Assembly (NCBI GenBank): GCA_009617715.1
Contig: VTFK01000052.1
Coordinates: 186,001-250,000 of the forward strand
Source: Plectrocnemia conspersa
Lineage: Eukaryota > Arthropoda > Insecta > Trichoptera > Polycentropodidae
DNA: 64,000 nt
Direction: 5' to 3'
Program-made: the position numbers and the translations under genes
Notes under the pieces: model-generated
What the model saw: the letters and a program-made list of their open reading frames with translations, nothing else
Told to the model about the DNA's origin: nothing
Databases searched by the model: none
Shown here: positions 11,050-21,961 of the stretch, in pieces
Position numbering within the stretch: position 1 is the first letter of the stretch
Layout of the letters: the number at the start of each line of letters is the position of its first letter

Positions 11050-12107
11050 TTCTTTAAAATTCATAGTATTTTAATAAATATCATGCATTTTTATGTCTAT
11101 CCGATTTAAAATCTACGCCAAAAGCAATAAAATCGTGCCGTCGTCGTCGCTGTAAAAACGCTCGGTTATCTAAAATTCATATTAGGACTTTTTATGTCAA
11201 TATTACGACTTATAATAAATGAGGATCGACCAAACCGAATTTTGATCAATAGTAGAGCGCAAAAAACAATTATCCTCTTTCAGAAGTCAAAAATCCACGT
11301 CAAAAGCAATAAAATCGTGTCGGTGCCAATGCAGTGAGAATTCTCGTTACCGAGCGTTCCCACTGCAATGACGCTGACACGATTTTTTTGCTTTTGCCGT
11401 GAATTTTTGAATTCTGAGAAGTAATAACTGTGTTTGCGCTCTCTTATTGACCAAAATTCGATTTGATTATACTTTGATCAATATATTAGAAGTTGGTAGT
11501 AATATGGGTAAGGATATCTAATATATTTTTAAAACATCAAACATCGGTATGTACTTCTTTTTCTGCTTATTTATTCTGAAAGATAGCTTAGTTCGTATTT
11601 TAAAACTATAAATTTGTAATTAATTTTAGAACTTTTATTACGTCGAGTTGGATTTGGCTAATTTGTGTAGGATATGTTTATGTTTGAATAGTAAATTTAC
11701 GTTGCGCGACTGTCAAATTGAGCTTTAGAGAAATATATATCTACTGGTGAAAATGTATCTGGATTTCACTAGTGAAAATATAACTTCACTGAAAAATACA
11801 ACCATTTATACATCACATGTAAATAAATATTGATAAGTATGTTAATGTATATATTACTACGTTTAATAAAGATTAAATCATCTGTGAAAATATATATCTA
11901 CCGGTGAAAATGCATTCCAATATGATTTCACTAAAATAAGATATTTTAAAAAATATTATCAGGTGAGAATCAAGTCTTTTTTTTAGAATATCTTTGAGGT
12001 ACAACTCGAGAATTTCTGATTTATTATCGTAAATGTCATTTCAGATTTTTCAATATTTCTATTTCATTAAGATTCATAGTATTTAATTAAATGCCATGCA
12101 TTTTTTC
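11050..12107. repeat. Diverged direct repeats flanking 11.1-12.1 kb
   Basis: The segment 11050-11093 and the segment 12062-12107 share ATTCATAGTATTT, an A+T spacer and CATGCATTTTT in the same order and orientation. Inside, TGAAAATATATATCTAC(T/C)GGTGAAAATG-like sequences occur near 11729 and 11885. These look like remnants of one old dispersed family and do not code for protein. Confidence 0.5.
11107..11475. mobile_element. Second foldback repeat, with partial extra copy
   Basis: From about 11225 to 11475 the sequence is an imperfect palindrome. CACGTCAAAAGCAATAAAAT near 11297 pairs with the complement ending near 11401. CGAATTTTGATCAA near 11236 pairs with TTGACCAAAATTCG near 11447. The centre holds TCTCGTTACCGAGCG. 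A partial direct copy of one arm lies just upstream at about 11107-11170 (again AAAAGCAATAAAATCGTG). This arrangement fits a foldback MITE plus a fragment of a neighbour copy. It carries no protein-coding signal. Confidence 0.75.
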
Positions 12108-12580
12108 TGGCCAAATTCAAGTGTGGCAAATGCCTCCACCTGCCCCTTTCCCAAATGAGGTCCCTGCTTTTGTTTGCCACTAATACTTGGACCTATACAT
12201 ACCATCGGTTAGGAGTCACTGAAGTAGGTAATTGTTATTGATAATAAACATGTAACGATGTATCGATATTTTTTCGCTGTCAACAGCATCAAAGTTGAAC
12301 GGTCGTGCTAATATTGACGCGTAAATCAACCGTAAAAATAAATAAACTATTCTATGGGTAACAATGATTTATATTTTTTGTTTTAAAAATAAGTAAAAGT
12401 TTGATTATAATCTATATCTTTTTTATTTTTGTACTAGATTTTTTTTGAGGGTATCTCAAATATCAGTCTATCAAAAATCTAAAAAAAATTTAAATTACGC
12501 ATATTTCACACTGCCTTTTTTTGCGCATAAGCATACTTTTTTATAGTCAAAATGAATATTAAAAATATTTTGATCAAACT

Positions 12581-13085
12581 ATGTTGACAAATGTTTATGC
12601 TTGTAGAATTTAAACATCTAACTGATCTACGTAGTATATGAATGCAGAAATTTTACAAAGTAAAACTGATTTTTTTTTACCGCTAGTTTTCCAGCGGTTT
12701 TTAGCGCAAATGAATTTTCTTATCGTCGATGACGAATAAAAAATCTTTTTATATATTTGTGTTGACGAATTATTATACTTCAATAATTGTAACGCGAGTA
12801 TTACTAATTGTAATAAACTTCAAATTAAAATAATGCCGTAAAATAATTTATAATACACCGTTTGATACAAATATTTAATTTCTAATACAAAAATACTTTA
12901 ATGATTCTAATATTAAATAGTTTTTTAAAAGTATTTTTTATGCAAATCCCGAATTTTCTAATATTTCATGAAAAATTCATTAAACTGTTTATTGCACTTT
13001 GTTGACAAGTATACTTGTAAAATTCACAGATCTAATTGGTCTGAGAAGCATAGAAATGCAACAGTTTTTTTCAGAATTTTTTTTA
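12581..13085. repeat. Pair of diverged direct repeats about 417 bases apart
   Basis: The segments 12581-12660 and 12999-13085 share, in order, TGTTGACAA, CTTGTA, a CA.ATCTAA core, a G...TA.(G/A)AATGCA run and a T-rich tail. They may be internal repeats of one non-autonomous element, perhaps the one ending at 13551. Confidence 0.4.
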
Positions 13086-13524
13086 AGTATCTTGATAAAA
13101 AAAAGTACCTTTTGTAGTATGAAAATTTTTTTTTTAAATAAAATGCAGCTTTAAAAACTAGACAAATTTATATATGAAGATAAAAGATAATTTATCTAAG
13201 AATGCACACTACATTATCACTTATTTTTTAACTTTGAAGTTATTTCAAAAACAATTAGATTACTCGAAATATGAATATATTTAGAGTTTAATAAACAGTA
13301 CTATTTTAATATTATTTATAATGTTTTAAAATTAGTCATCTGGCATATTTAATAATTGGATGTAATAAAACACAAAAAGCACATGCAGCAAATCAATTTA
13401 ATATCTGGAAACACACAAATATTATGAATAAATATTTTTAATAATTCTGTAATCAATTTTTAATGCATAATTTCGCATAAAATATTATTTTAGAATATAT
13501 GTAGCAATGGTAGTTAATTGTCAT

Positions 13525-13551
13525 ATTTGTCTATGGCATAGAAAGGGTTAA
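13525..13551. mobile_element. Possible piggyBac-like terminus
   Basis: On the minus strand the sequence reads TTAACCCTTTCTATGCC starting at 13551. The TTAA plus CCCTTT beginning is characteristic of piggyBac-like termini. No matching left end was found upstream, so the call is tentative. Confidence 0.3.
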
Positions 13552-13559
13552 ATATGTCC

Positions 13560-14365
13560 CTGCTAACTCGTACCTATTAATATATATTCAATAAATTATA
13601 TTAGGATGGTAAAAATTTTGTCATTGAATCTTTAATTTTATTAAAAAATAATTAAAAATTGTTTTTAAATGCAAATTAAGTTTATAAACACTTTTAGCAT
13701 ATGACATTTTTCAGTAGGATTTTATTTTGCAAAGTTATGATACTTTATATTTTTACATTGGCCACCATTTTGTAAAAAAAATTTATATATTTTTTTCATA
13801 CGATACTAAAAATTTAATTTTTAATCTTTAAAACCAAGCAGTTAAGAGCGTTAACTCTTCTGAAAGTCTCGAAATGTCTAGTATGGGGTCCGATCGAACT
13901 GATACATCGCTTGTTTTGAAGCAAAAAACTATTTTTTTTATATTTTATTTGGATGTAGTTTAGGCTTTTAAACGTTTCATGTATAGCAATCTTTTTGTTA
14001 AAATACAAACCTACTGAGTTACGAGTGTTTAAATTTTTATACTTGTCGCCATTTTGCAAAAAAATTGACACATTGGATTTTGCTAACAAACATACACAGG
14101 GTGCTTAAGAATTCTATACTGTCACAAAAATTTCAATTTAAATATGTATAAATAAGCTCACACTGACCTTAACTATATTGCAAGTCTTATGAGCGTATGT
14201 ATGGTGGGTCGATCGACTCATAACAATACATGAATTTATTGCAATTAAAAATATCTGATGGGTAAAGCTTAACTTTCAGAATGTGAATGAATGTGATGAT
14301 AATGATGATAGACAATAACCGCAATTATTTTTGTAGTACGCTATTGATATTTTTAACTTTTCATT
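13560..14365. other. A+T-rich stretch, no gene seen
   Basis: The 91-codon frame at 13814-14089 is Lys/Asn/Phe-rich with no recognisable domain and is probably chance. Nothing else stands out. Confidence 0.45.
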
Positions 14366-14369
14366 CTAA

Positions 14370-14838
14370 CCCTTTAGCGAGCAAATTAATTATTTTAAAA
14401 TTCTGGGTGCAATAATTAATTTTTAAAACTCTTATTATATATAAAAAGTAATTTTGATAAAAAAATTATTTATTTTTTTATGAAAATTTCGAAATTTCTG
14501 TCGGTTGATATATCGACCATTGACCACTTAGGGTCATATTTTAAGAATATATTTATTATATAATAAATAAACAAATAGTGGCACAAAAATATTATTTATT
14601 GTTTGAAATATATTACATACAAAATAATTCCTAGTGATTGTTGTAATGTTTGAATTTGATTTTATCGTTTTTTAGCCAATAGCGACAACTTCATCTCATA
14701 TGGTCGATATATCAACCACAGAGCTTCCTTGACGGCGTATTTTGATGCTAAGGATGATTTTATTATGGATAGGTATTGAATTATAGACCGTAATGTGGTC
14801 GGTCGATATATCGATTTCGGCCTTTGCGCGCTAAAGGG
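14370..14838. mobile_element. piggyBac-like MITE with palindromic subterminal motifs
   Basis: The 469-base unit begins CCCTTTAGCGAGCAAA and ends with the complement of CCCTTTAGCGCGCAAA, so the inverted ends match at 15 of 16 bases. Both sides are flanked by CTAA (14366-14369 and 14839-14842), a 4-bp duplication one base away from the TTAA used by piggyBac elements. Inside, three copies of a GGTYGATATATCRACC-like palindrome sit at 14503-14518, 14702-14717 and about 14801-14814. There is no open frame, so this is a non-autonomous derivative that would have depended on a transposase from elsewhere. The piggyBac assignment rests on the CCC ends and 4-bp duplication; another TTAA-type superfamily is possible. 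Confidence 0.75.
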
Positions 14839-14842
14839 CTAA

Positions 14843-16439
14843 AGAGTCAATCCAATAATATATAAAAAGTTTTTCTGCAGCTTTTTTGAAATAATTGTCA
14901 TACATATGTCAATTATTAAATGGTCACCCAATAGCATATACACTAGGTTATCGCAGCCCTCGTCTGCTTTGTGCAGGCAATCTGGATTTTCAATGCAAGC
15001 CGAAGCAAACGGGAATGTTGCAATGGGGAAAATGTCACACATGCGCTCATACACACATACATCACCGAAAAGTCATTGATATATTTTAACCATATTTAAC
15101 ATGTCCTTTTAGCGAACAATTCAATCGTAAATCACATTTTTAGCGAAACTCGCTGTTCTCCCTGTCGTCGATTTTTCCGTTCACAACGCTCAAAGGAATT
15201 ATTCCCCAAAATAAAATAAAAGCTAAAAAAAATTCTTCATTTTAAGCCTTTTTTAGCATCATGGTCGAACTGCTTTTACATGGATCACACGTTGAAAAAT
15301 CTATCCTATATTAGTTAAAAGCGTATATCTTTGTAGGTAACTAGAGCTGGGACCCCATATTCCACCGTTCATGTAATATAATTTTAATTAATACTAAAAT
15401 TAAATTAATATTTAATTGAATTCTGTACCAAAAGAATTCGCGTCTAGATAATTTATAGACATTTTCAGGTATGTTTTGGAATCGTGTCACGACAAAATCT
15501 CCGCGGACGTGAAACATTAAATTATTATATATTTATTATATATTTATCAGTATTATTATTATTTTAAATTTACTAATTGATGAAAGTTAACTTATCGGGC
15601 GATAACTATTTAAAATAGTTGAGGCTTTTCCTGTTTTTTTTTTGTGATTTTTCCAAGTCGCAGGGAAGTACCCAAGAGATATACATGCATTAAAAATGTT
15701 TGATAAAAAGAGAAAGCACTTAAGTGGGAGTCGATTTTTTTTATTTCAAAAATATACATAGGTACAGTAGCATACAGATATATTAAATGCACAATACTTG
15801 CTTATAACCATTTCAATAACATAAAAAATTATAAGCATATTAAATTTAAGAAAAAAAATTATAGTAGGAGTAATCAATTTTTAGGTTTTTTTGATTTTAG
15901 TACCTGCTTGGCGATATATAAAATTTTTAATAAAGTATCTTTGTCGATTGCATTTATATATAAAACTGATTTTTCAATATTTTTTAATTACATTCTTAAC
16001 TCGTTTTTACTGAATGCTGAATGTTTATTTTTAATCGATTTCGTTTTTTTTCCAAAGAGGTCCACGGGTGCAATTTTTTTTAAGTTTAATGCGGGTAATT
16101 TATTTATTCTGGTTTTTAATTACGGTTTTTTGCTATATTTTTAAATTTAATAAATTTTAGTATTTCCGGTGTGGGTCGCAATTTATTTATTGTATATTCA
16201 CGCGTAGGAACATGTGAAATTTTAGTCTGCTTAATTACGTATATCGACATCTTTTATTTTAGTCTCTGAAATATGCGGAATACGTTTTTTAATATTATTT
16301 TTAAACCCTTTACAATCAGATTTTGCATAATCAAATGAGATCTCAGAGTTTATCTAGACTTCACCCTTTAGTGTAAAAAAAAACACTGGGAGGTAATCCT
16401 AAGACAGCTCGAATGCAGTGCATCTTTGATATCTTAGAG
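14843..16439. other. A+T-rich stretch, no gene seen
   Basis: Two overlapping frames on opposite strands (14839-15054 minus, 14895-15089 plus) lie in a slightly G+C-richer patch but match nothing that I know. The Phe-rich frame at 15908-16144 follows from T-rich composition. No paired repeats were found. Confidence 0.45.
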
Positions 16440-17445
16440 CAATGGCTCCCAACTTTTTTGTACCCATTGTGCACATTCTACCTTTTTTTTCAAAGCAAAT
16501 TTATAGTAGGTGTAATAAAAAGTAATACGCAAAAAAAATAAGTGCTTGTTAAGAATGATGGGCCATTCATGTTTGAGAATATGATTCACAAAAGTATGTG
16601 GAACGAAAATATGATTTTATTTTATATGCTGCGTTTTTTAAGAATGGAAACTTTTTTCTGTCCACTGTATTTCATAAGTACTAATTTGATATTAAAGATT
16701 TTAGCATAATATTATTCTGAAGGTGCAAAATTTCTAGCTCGAGTTTCTGTGCCTACATTTGAAGAAGCTCTGAAATGTATGCAACTATTTTTATTATATT
16801 TATTTGGCGAGTAAAAGGATTGATTAAAAAGGAGACCATTTAAATTTCTTTAAGGTGATTAACAAATAATGACCCGTTGAATTCACCCTCCATTTCCTTC
16901 ATATTTGAGAAATGCACGAAATACTTCATCTGTAGATGTGATATCAACAAAACCAGTTTTGATTTAAATGAGCTTACAGAGACTAATATGCTAGCAACAT
17001 GTTTGTCTTTTTCTCGCAATTCCAAGAATTCAATTTTCCCAATTTTCTAATCATGAAAACCCAAATGCACCAGCCAGCAAAAGTCAGTTAGTATATCAAA
17101 ATTTTCATTTTTGACGTTAAGATATTTTTTTTTAAATCAAATAATTAGAGCTATTATATTGTTATATTCGAATTCCCATTAATCGATGCACTCCAATAAA
17201 GTTTCATATGAAATCAGTGCCATGTTGCGATTGATAATATCCCCTTCAAGTGTTATTCTCTTTAATATCTAGTTGAACGGAATGATAATAATATCCGCGT
17301 CACTCATTATTTGAAAACCTGGATCACATGAATCATATTCCAAACGCTCCTCAATATTTTCTCTCTCAACATTAGCTCAAATAGTTTAGATATTTCACTT
17401 TTTTCAGGCTCAATGAAATCTTTTTGCGTGTTAATGTTAGCGGGC
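16440..17445 (-). mobile_element. hAT element remnant (ZBED/SCAND3-like lineage)
   Basis: The left edge at 16440 reads CAATGGCTCCCAACTTTTTT, the usual form of a hAT terminus (CAGTGGTTCTCAAC-type). The rest carries minus-strand transposase remnants. The part around 17230-17420 is closely similar to the opposite-strand sequence at 58515-58720, so the two are copies of one family. The far terminus near 17440 was not recognised and no 8-bp duplication is confirmed. Confidence 0.65.
16840..17420 (-). pseudogene. hAT transposase fragment, ZBED/SCAND3-like
   Basis: The clearest part is the 61-codon frame at 16840-17025. Its residues REKDKHVASILVSVSSFKSK followed by KLVLL and HF.NMKEM match the LQGKNK...VKAFKxKLxLW...HFPNL region of hAT transposases related to ZBED5, FAM200 and SCAND3. 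Sequence to the right (17160-17420, minus strand) is earlier transposase or 5' sequence, recognised through its similarity to the copy at 58.5 kb, but broken by stops. In this family the protein binds DNA through a BED finger and carries an RNase H-fold catalytic core; neither can be read here. The copy is dead. Confidence 0.6.
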
Positions 17446-18199
17446 GTCAAGATTTACCGGCGTTATGTTATTGCTCGGTTAGCTTGGAAAGTATACGACT
17501 GTTTCGGTATTATTTACGTGATTAAAAACTTTAGATTTGAGCCAGAGAAATTACAATGAAGGGCCTGGTATTAAAATATTCTGTTAACATAACTGAATTT
17601 TCAAGTCCAAACACAGCATCAAGATCGCTCCGAAACAACTCGTCTCCGGGAGTATTATACCCGGCGGCAGTTATTATTAAATTATTTTTAATTTGTATCG
17701 CGATGGTTTATTTTTTTTCGTTTTTGTTTTCTTCTAGTACTTGGTTTTGATTTGTAAAAACCACATTCGTTGCAACGTTACAAAGCATTTTGAAAAGCGT
17801 GTCGTGTAATGAACGAAATGATACGAAACGATAAAAAAATATATTATCGATTAGAACGTTAATGGTCGATAACGATAAATGAAATTGATCGTTTAATCGA
17901 TATTACCGTTCGTGTAATCGATTATACAACGTTTGTTATCAATTAATATCGTTCGTTGTTAATTTTGTACAACCTCAAAAATTAACGACAAACTTTTTTT
18001 TTTTTAATATTAAATTAATAATATTACAAAATTATCTGAAATTACTAGCTATAAATTAAAATGACCAGAACATTAAATATTAAAAATATTACTTTATCTG
18101 AAAACCAAAAAATTACATATAAAAATTTCAAAAATTCACCTTATTTTAATCACTTTTTAAGATGCATTGATGCATTCACAGCAAGATAAGTCTTTAACC

Positions 18200-19130
18200 A
18201 GTTTCTGTATCTGCCTCTGATTCTGTGTCTGAAGGACCAATGCTTACAACATCATCTTTTAAGTCTAAATTTGGAGCATACACAATTCTTTGAAACTTTT
18301 TTTTCAAGTTTTCGGTAACTGTCTTGAGATTTTCTTGGAGTCACATTCAGTGTTGCGGGAATCCTTACTTGCTGCACTGGATACAGAACCAGCACGACTT
18401 CTTGGAGTTAAAAATGATGCTTCACTCTCCTCATCATCCTTCTCTCCGACAGGTAATTCTTCAACAATAGGAATTCCAATGTTGTATTTAGCGATACGGA
18501 CTCTACTGTGATTCAGTTGTATGTAGAGGATCTTTTAAACATTTGACGAGTCAAACTTTATACTCTGAGTTGTTACGAGGTTTCCTTTAGCAGAAAAAAC
18601 TCGTTCACTTTTCTGGCCATTTTCTGGCTTTAGCCGCTAACAACGGGAAGATCCTGTTGCAGTCTTTCCACCAGGTCAATACATCAATTTTATAAGATGA
18701 AGGTCCGGAATAAATCTTGAAAGAGTCCGCTGCTAATTTTGTCCGATTTAGAGTCGCATGCTGAGCTTTTTCAGCCACTAATTGATCCATGAAATCCATG
18801 TCGTCGAGGGTAAGAGTTAATGCCAGTCCGATATGCTGCCTCGTTGGAGTTTCCAGTTCAATCTCTTGAGACGATGGATGTGAGTCAAGGAATCTTCTTA
18901 GAATGGACTGAGTAAGAGGTAATCCTTTATAATACGGGTAAAGTTGATTTGCCATACGTACAGTACTAGGTTTTGGCAAAACTTGTTCCATTTGTTCCAT
19001 TCTTTCGTGAGTTGTTGTGTTAGATCAGCAGCGAGCACTTTTCCAAGATAAGAGAAATGGGAATATTTTTTGAGCGGTCAGTGAATCATCAGCAGAAAGT
19101 CCCTCACTCACATCTTTAACTTTTTATAAT
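18200..19130 (-). pseudogene. hAT transposase, C-terminal part, frameshifted
   Basis: The longest piece is a 131-codon frame opening at ATG 19000. Near its end it reads YKIDVLTWWKDCNRIFPLLA, the conserved D(I/V)L.WW......P.L segment of the hAT C-terminal dimerisation domain. One frameshift later the minus strand continues with SERVFSAKGNLVT, the family's SERVFS..G signature, then FDSSNV, a stop, and KILYIQLNH. An acidic Ser-rich tail follows down to about 18290. The residues usually lying between the WW and SERVFS motifs are deleted. The N-terminal BED finger and the first catalytic residues are not recognisable upstream of 19130. The protein would have been a nuclear transposase; it is inactive here. 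Confidence 0.75.
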
Positions 19131-19351
19131 ACTAGGATTAGTTCGGCCATAAATGTGAAGCCAAATTTCGCGCGCCATTAGTTAACATTATTTTATTTTG
19201 TACTTTCCCGCCAAATATCGCTTGAACAAATTTTATCATTATTGTTAGAGATCGATAATCGAAAAAGTCATTATCGTTCATTAACGATATCGAACGATAT
19301 TGAATTATCGTTGTCGTTATTTTAAATTTCATTATCGATCATTATCGTTAC

Positions 19352-20464
19352 TAGAGTCTCCAATTCGAGTAATCGAGTACTCGATACTCGAGTATTTTTG
19401 TCTATTTTTCAAGTACTTGATAATCGAGTATTTTGAAAATTACTCGATTAATACTCGAAATTAAATTTTTTTTAAATATTTCAGAAACAAAAATAACTTT
19501 AACTCGGTCCGGTAAAGGTTAACGTCTTGCTTTTATTTGGCGTTTATGCCCGAAGTCCCGAGTTAGAGCGGTTACTATCAGGTATAATTTTTTCATAGTT
19601 CCATAGTTGCATAGTTCCGGTCGTCGGCTATGTTAGTGGGTACGACGGAGAAATTTCTTTTGTGTTTTCTGTTCGACAGTCCCAACTTATCTAATTTATT
19701 TCAATGAACAGTATGAAATATCAACAAAAAAAAATTTAGGTTTTATGACTATGCAGTTGTAGCGTAAAGTGTTGTCAATTGTTTATACTGATCCCTCAGC
19801 TTAAAATATAAATCAAAACAATTGTGTGTTTTAAAGGCATTTAAAGTAAAGTCAGTTCTTTGCGAACCGTTTAGCTCTAGAGTGAAAGGGATTCACCCAA
19901 ATACATCTTCGAAGGATATAGATTTAAATTCTTCACAATAATCAGAAGGAGTAGAATATTGTATATTGTTAAGAAAAAAAATATATTCAAGAAGAATTAC
20001 AAAATGCTATTTTGTCAATAGTCGAAGGAAATAAGAGAAAAGCAGAGAAGGGAATGAAAGAAGAGAACATAAAAAAAGAGTTCAAAAAATTTTATATCTA
20101 TAAAAAGCGAACAGATATAAATTAGAAGCCTTATCCAACGCGTTAATGACAATAAGACCAACATTAACAGCAACGGAAAGGGTTTTTTCCATAACGGGAA
20201 TAATAAAACCAAAGGTTAGCAGTAATATTAAATTCGAGACACTTTTTGCATTATTGTTTTTAAAAAGTATGTTCGTGAAGTTAAAATAATTGTAAAAATT
20301 AACATACTAAGTATTTTATTTATTTATTTATATGTGCACGAATTTGAATAATAGCTATTTTGGTACATTTGGTGAATACTCGAAAGTACTCGAGTACTCG
20401 AGTATTTTAAAATTTTAATATTCGATACTCGAGTAGTTGATGGTTCGAGTAATTGGAGACTCTA
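19352..20464 (+). mobile_element. hAT element 2, nested in element 1, with intact ends
   Basis: The left end reads TAGAGTCTCCAATTCGAGTA and the right end is the complement of TAGAGTCTCCAATTACTCGA, giving 14 identical terminal bases and further partial matches. The element is flanked by a perfect 8-bp target-site duplication, ATCGTTAC, at 19344-19351 and 20465-20472. Both ends contain clustered copies of ACTCGAGTA and CGAGTA as subterminal repeats. Length is 1,113 bases and the inside carries the 3' part of a hAT transposase gene, so it is an internally shortened, non-autonomous copy. It inserted into element 1 and is therefore the younger of the two. Confidence 0.9.
19990..20289 (+). pseudogene. 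hAT transposase C-terminus in nested element
   Basis: In one frame, ELQNAILSIVEGNKRKAEKG and a Lys/Glu-rich run end near 20120. After a frameshift the sequence reads LEALSNALMTIRPTLTATER, then VFSITG, then FETLFALLFLKSMF and a stop at 20287-20289. This matches the L..AL.I.PTS...ER.FS.AG......R..L......L.FL...F ending of hAT transposases, a lineage different from element 1. The catalytic domain is absent. About 175 bases separate the stop from the element's right end, as expected for a 3' untranslated part and subterminal repeats. Confidence 0.75.
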
Positions 20465-20514
20465 ATCGTTACTCAATCGATACGAAACGGAGACTTCGAT
20501 CCTTAGTGTTGTGA

Positions 20515-21560
20515 ACAATTAATGTGTTTCCGATAAATTAATTTCCGATAAATTCAGTCAATATTATGCAATAAAGCAATGCAATAAAATTAAATTCGCT
20601 GTTTTAGCTTACCTTAATTGGCAAATTTTGGCATTTTTTAAATATTTATGTTGTATTCAAAATTAATTATTAAAAATTATAACAGCAAATAAATGCCGAA
20701 ATCATGCAAATAAACATAACTGTCATTTAAGCGAGACTGGACAATATAACCTGCAATCTCTTTCTAAAAACGACATATTCTTTTATATAGTTTTCAGAAT
20801 TACGGTTAAAATTATCTGCTAAAATATTTCGGTCAGACTATGCAATTTTAAAGAGCTACATATCATTTTAAGGGGTCCCCAAGCTGTATAATGTGATAAT
20901 GAATTGTGAGTGTAAATTAATTAATAAACTTAAAAAAATTTTATTCAGTTCAATCAGTGATACTATATTATGTACTATATACATATAATATATTGTCGAG
21001 GGCCGAGACGCTTGCAATTATAACTGAAAAACACGATAACAACGAAATATATTGTTTCCGTTTTACCTGATTGGATTCATTTTTTGAATCCATTTATAGT
21101 ATTGAAGTAAATAAAAAAGTATTCCGTTTTTTTTTAATAATACAAATATGGACGTATTGATTGTAATGGATATATGCATTAAACTTTACCACACCGTTTT
21201 TAAATTTGAACTTTTCCAATTAAAATGGTTACGAAATCAAGCCTTTAGTATTTTATTTTTTATCACAAATACACAAAATAAAATTACGTGAATACAAACC
21301 TGGATATTTCAAAAACATGATTTTATGTTGCCGACATAACAATAATACACAGCAGACTTGAATATATATAAATTCATAGTATTTCAACGCTCATGTAGTT
21401 AAAGCTATGTATTAGTGATGTTGGAATCTTCGCTTTCATTGCTAACCATCAGTTATTCGTGCTTTTTTTTATACATTTAGTTAAATTTGTATTTTAATCT
21501 CACAGACGCCACGCGAGTAACGGAGAGTTGAAAGCTGGCATTCAAATACCGTAGCTATGT
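20515..21560. other. A+T-rich stretch, no gene seen
   Basis: No coding region and no clear repeat. Short G+C-richer words near 20870 (GGGGTCCCC) and 20998-21012 are isolated. Confidence 0.5.
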
Positions 21561-21568
21561 GTATTTAA

Positions 21569-21894
21569 TATTAGTCCAGTCAAATAAGGGTTTAACCTCG
21601 GAATGAAAGAAAACAAGCTGAAATTTTGCACAGATCTTTGTTTTGGCATTATAAAGATAGGGTGAAAAGTCTCATAATATATCGTGTCTGCTAATCAAGA
21701 TATCAAGGTCAAAGGTCATAAAAATCGTTTTTTTGCAAATATCTCGCCTCCTTTGAGTCGCATGTCATTAGATGTTTTACAAAACTTATAGAAAATAAAA
21801 TTTTCTACAAGTTTGTTTTCATTTATTTCTTCGTATGGTTAATGGTTTTCGAGATATAGCGCGGGGAGTGGGAAGCGCGCATCCGTTTATAGGA
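21569..21894. repeat. Left long terminal inverted repeat
   Basis: Pairs with 23522-23860. Shared landmarks in order from the outside are AGTCCAGTCAAATAAGG, CGGAATGAAAGA, AGCTGAAATTTTGCACAGA, TGTCTGCTAATCAAGATATC, AAGGTCA and CATCCGTTTATAG. Differences are scattered substitutions and small indels. Confidence 0.85.
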
Positions 21895-21961
21895 TAACGC
21901 TATGTAAACTACGGAGCCAGAGTATACCTGCACATTCTTCCACAGATTCATAGGAAGCATC

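Larger units (their letters stand above)
17770..20510 (-). mobile_element. hAT element 1, host of a nested insertion
   Basis: A decayed hAT transposase gene (18200-19130, minus) lies between flanks rich in ATCGATAA, AACGATA and TCGTTA motifs (17810-17960 on the left; 19235-19351 and 20465-20490 on the right). The right flank is interrupted at 19351 by a second hAT element, after which the same type of sequence resumes (TCAATCGATACGAAACGG). The exact outer ends are not resolved: hAT-type termini are not obvious, so both outer coordinates are estimates. Confidence 0.55.

Noticed and set aside
13814..14089. 91-codon minus-strand frame
   Set aside because: Lys/Asn/Phe-rich composition, no domain, and chance frames of this size are expected in a 64-kb A+T-rich window.
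15908..16144. Phe-rich 78-codon frame as a membrane protein
   Set aside because: Hydrophobicity follows from T-rich DNA. There is no ATG at the frame start and no family resemblance.
18290..18511. 73-codon plus-strand Ser-rich frame
   Set aside because: It is the antisense shadow of the acidic tail of the hAT transposase read on the minus strand.
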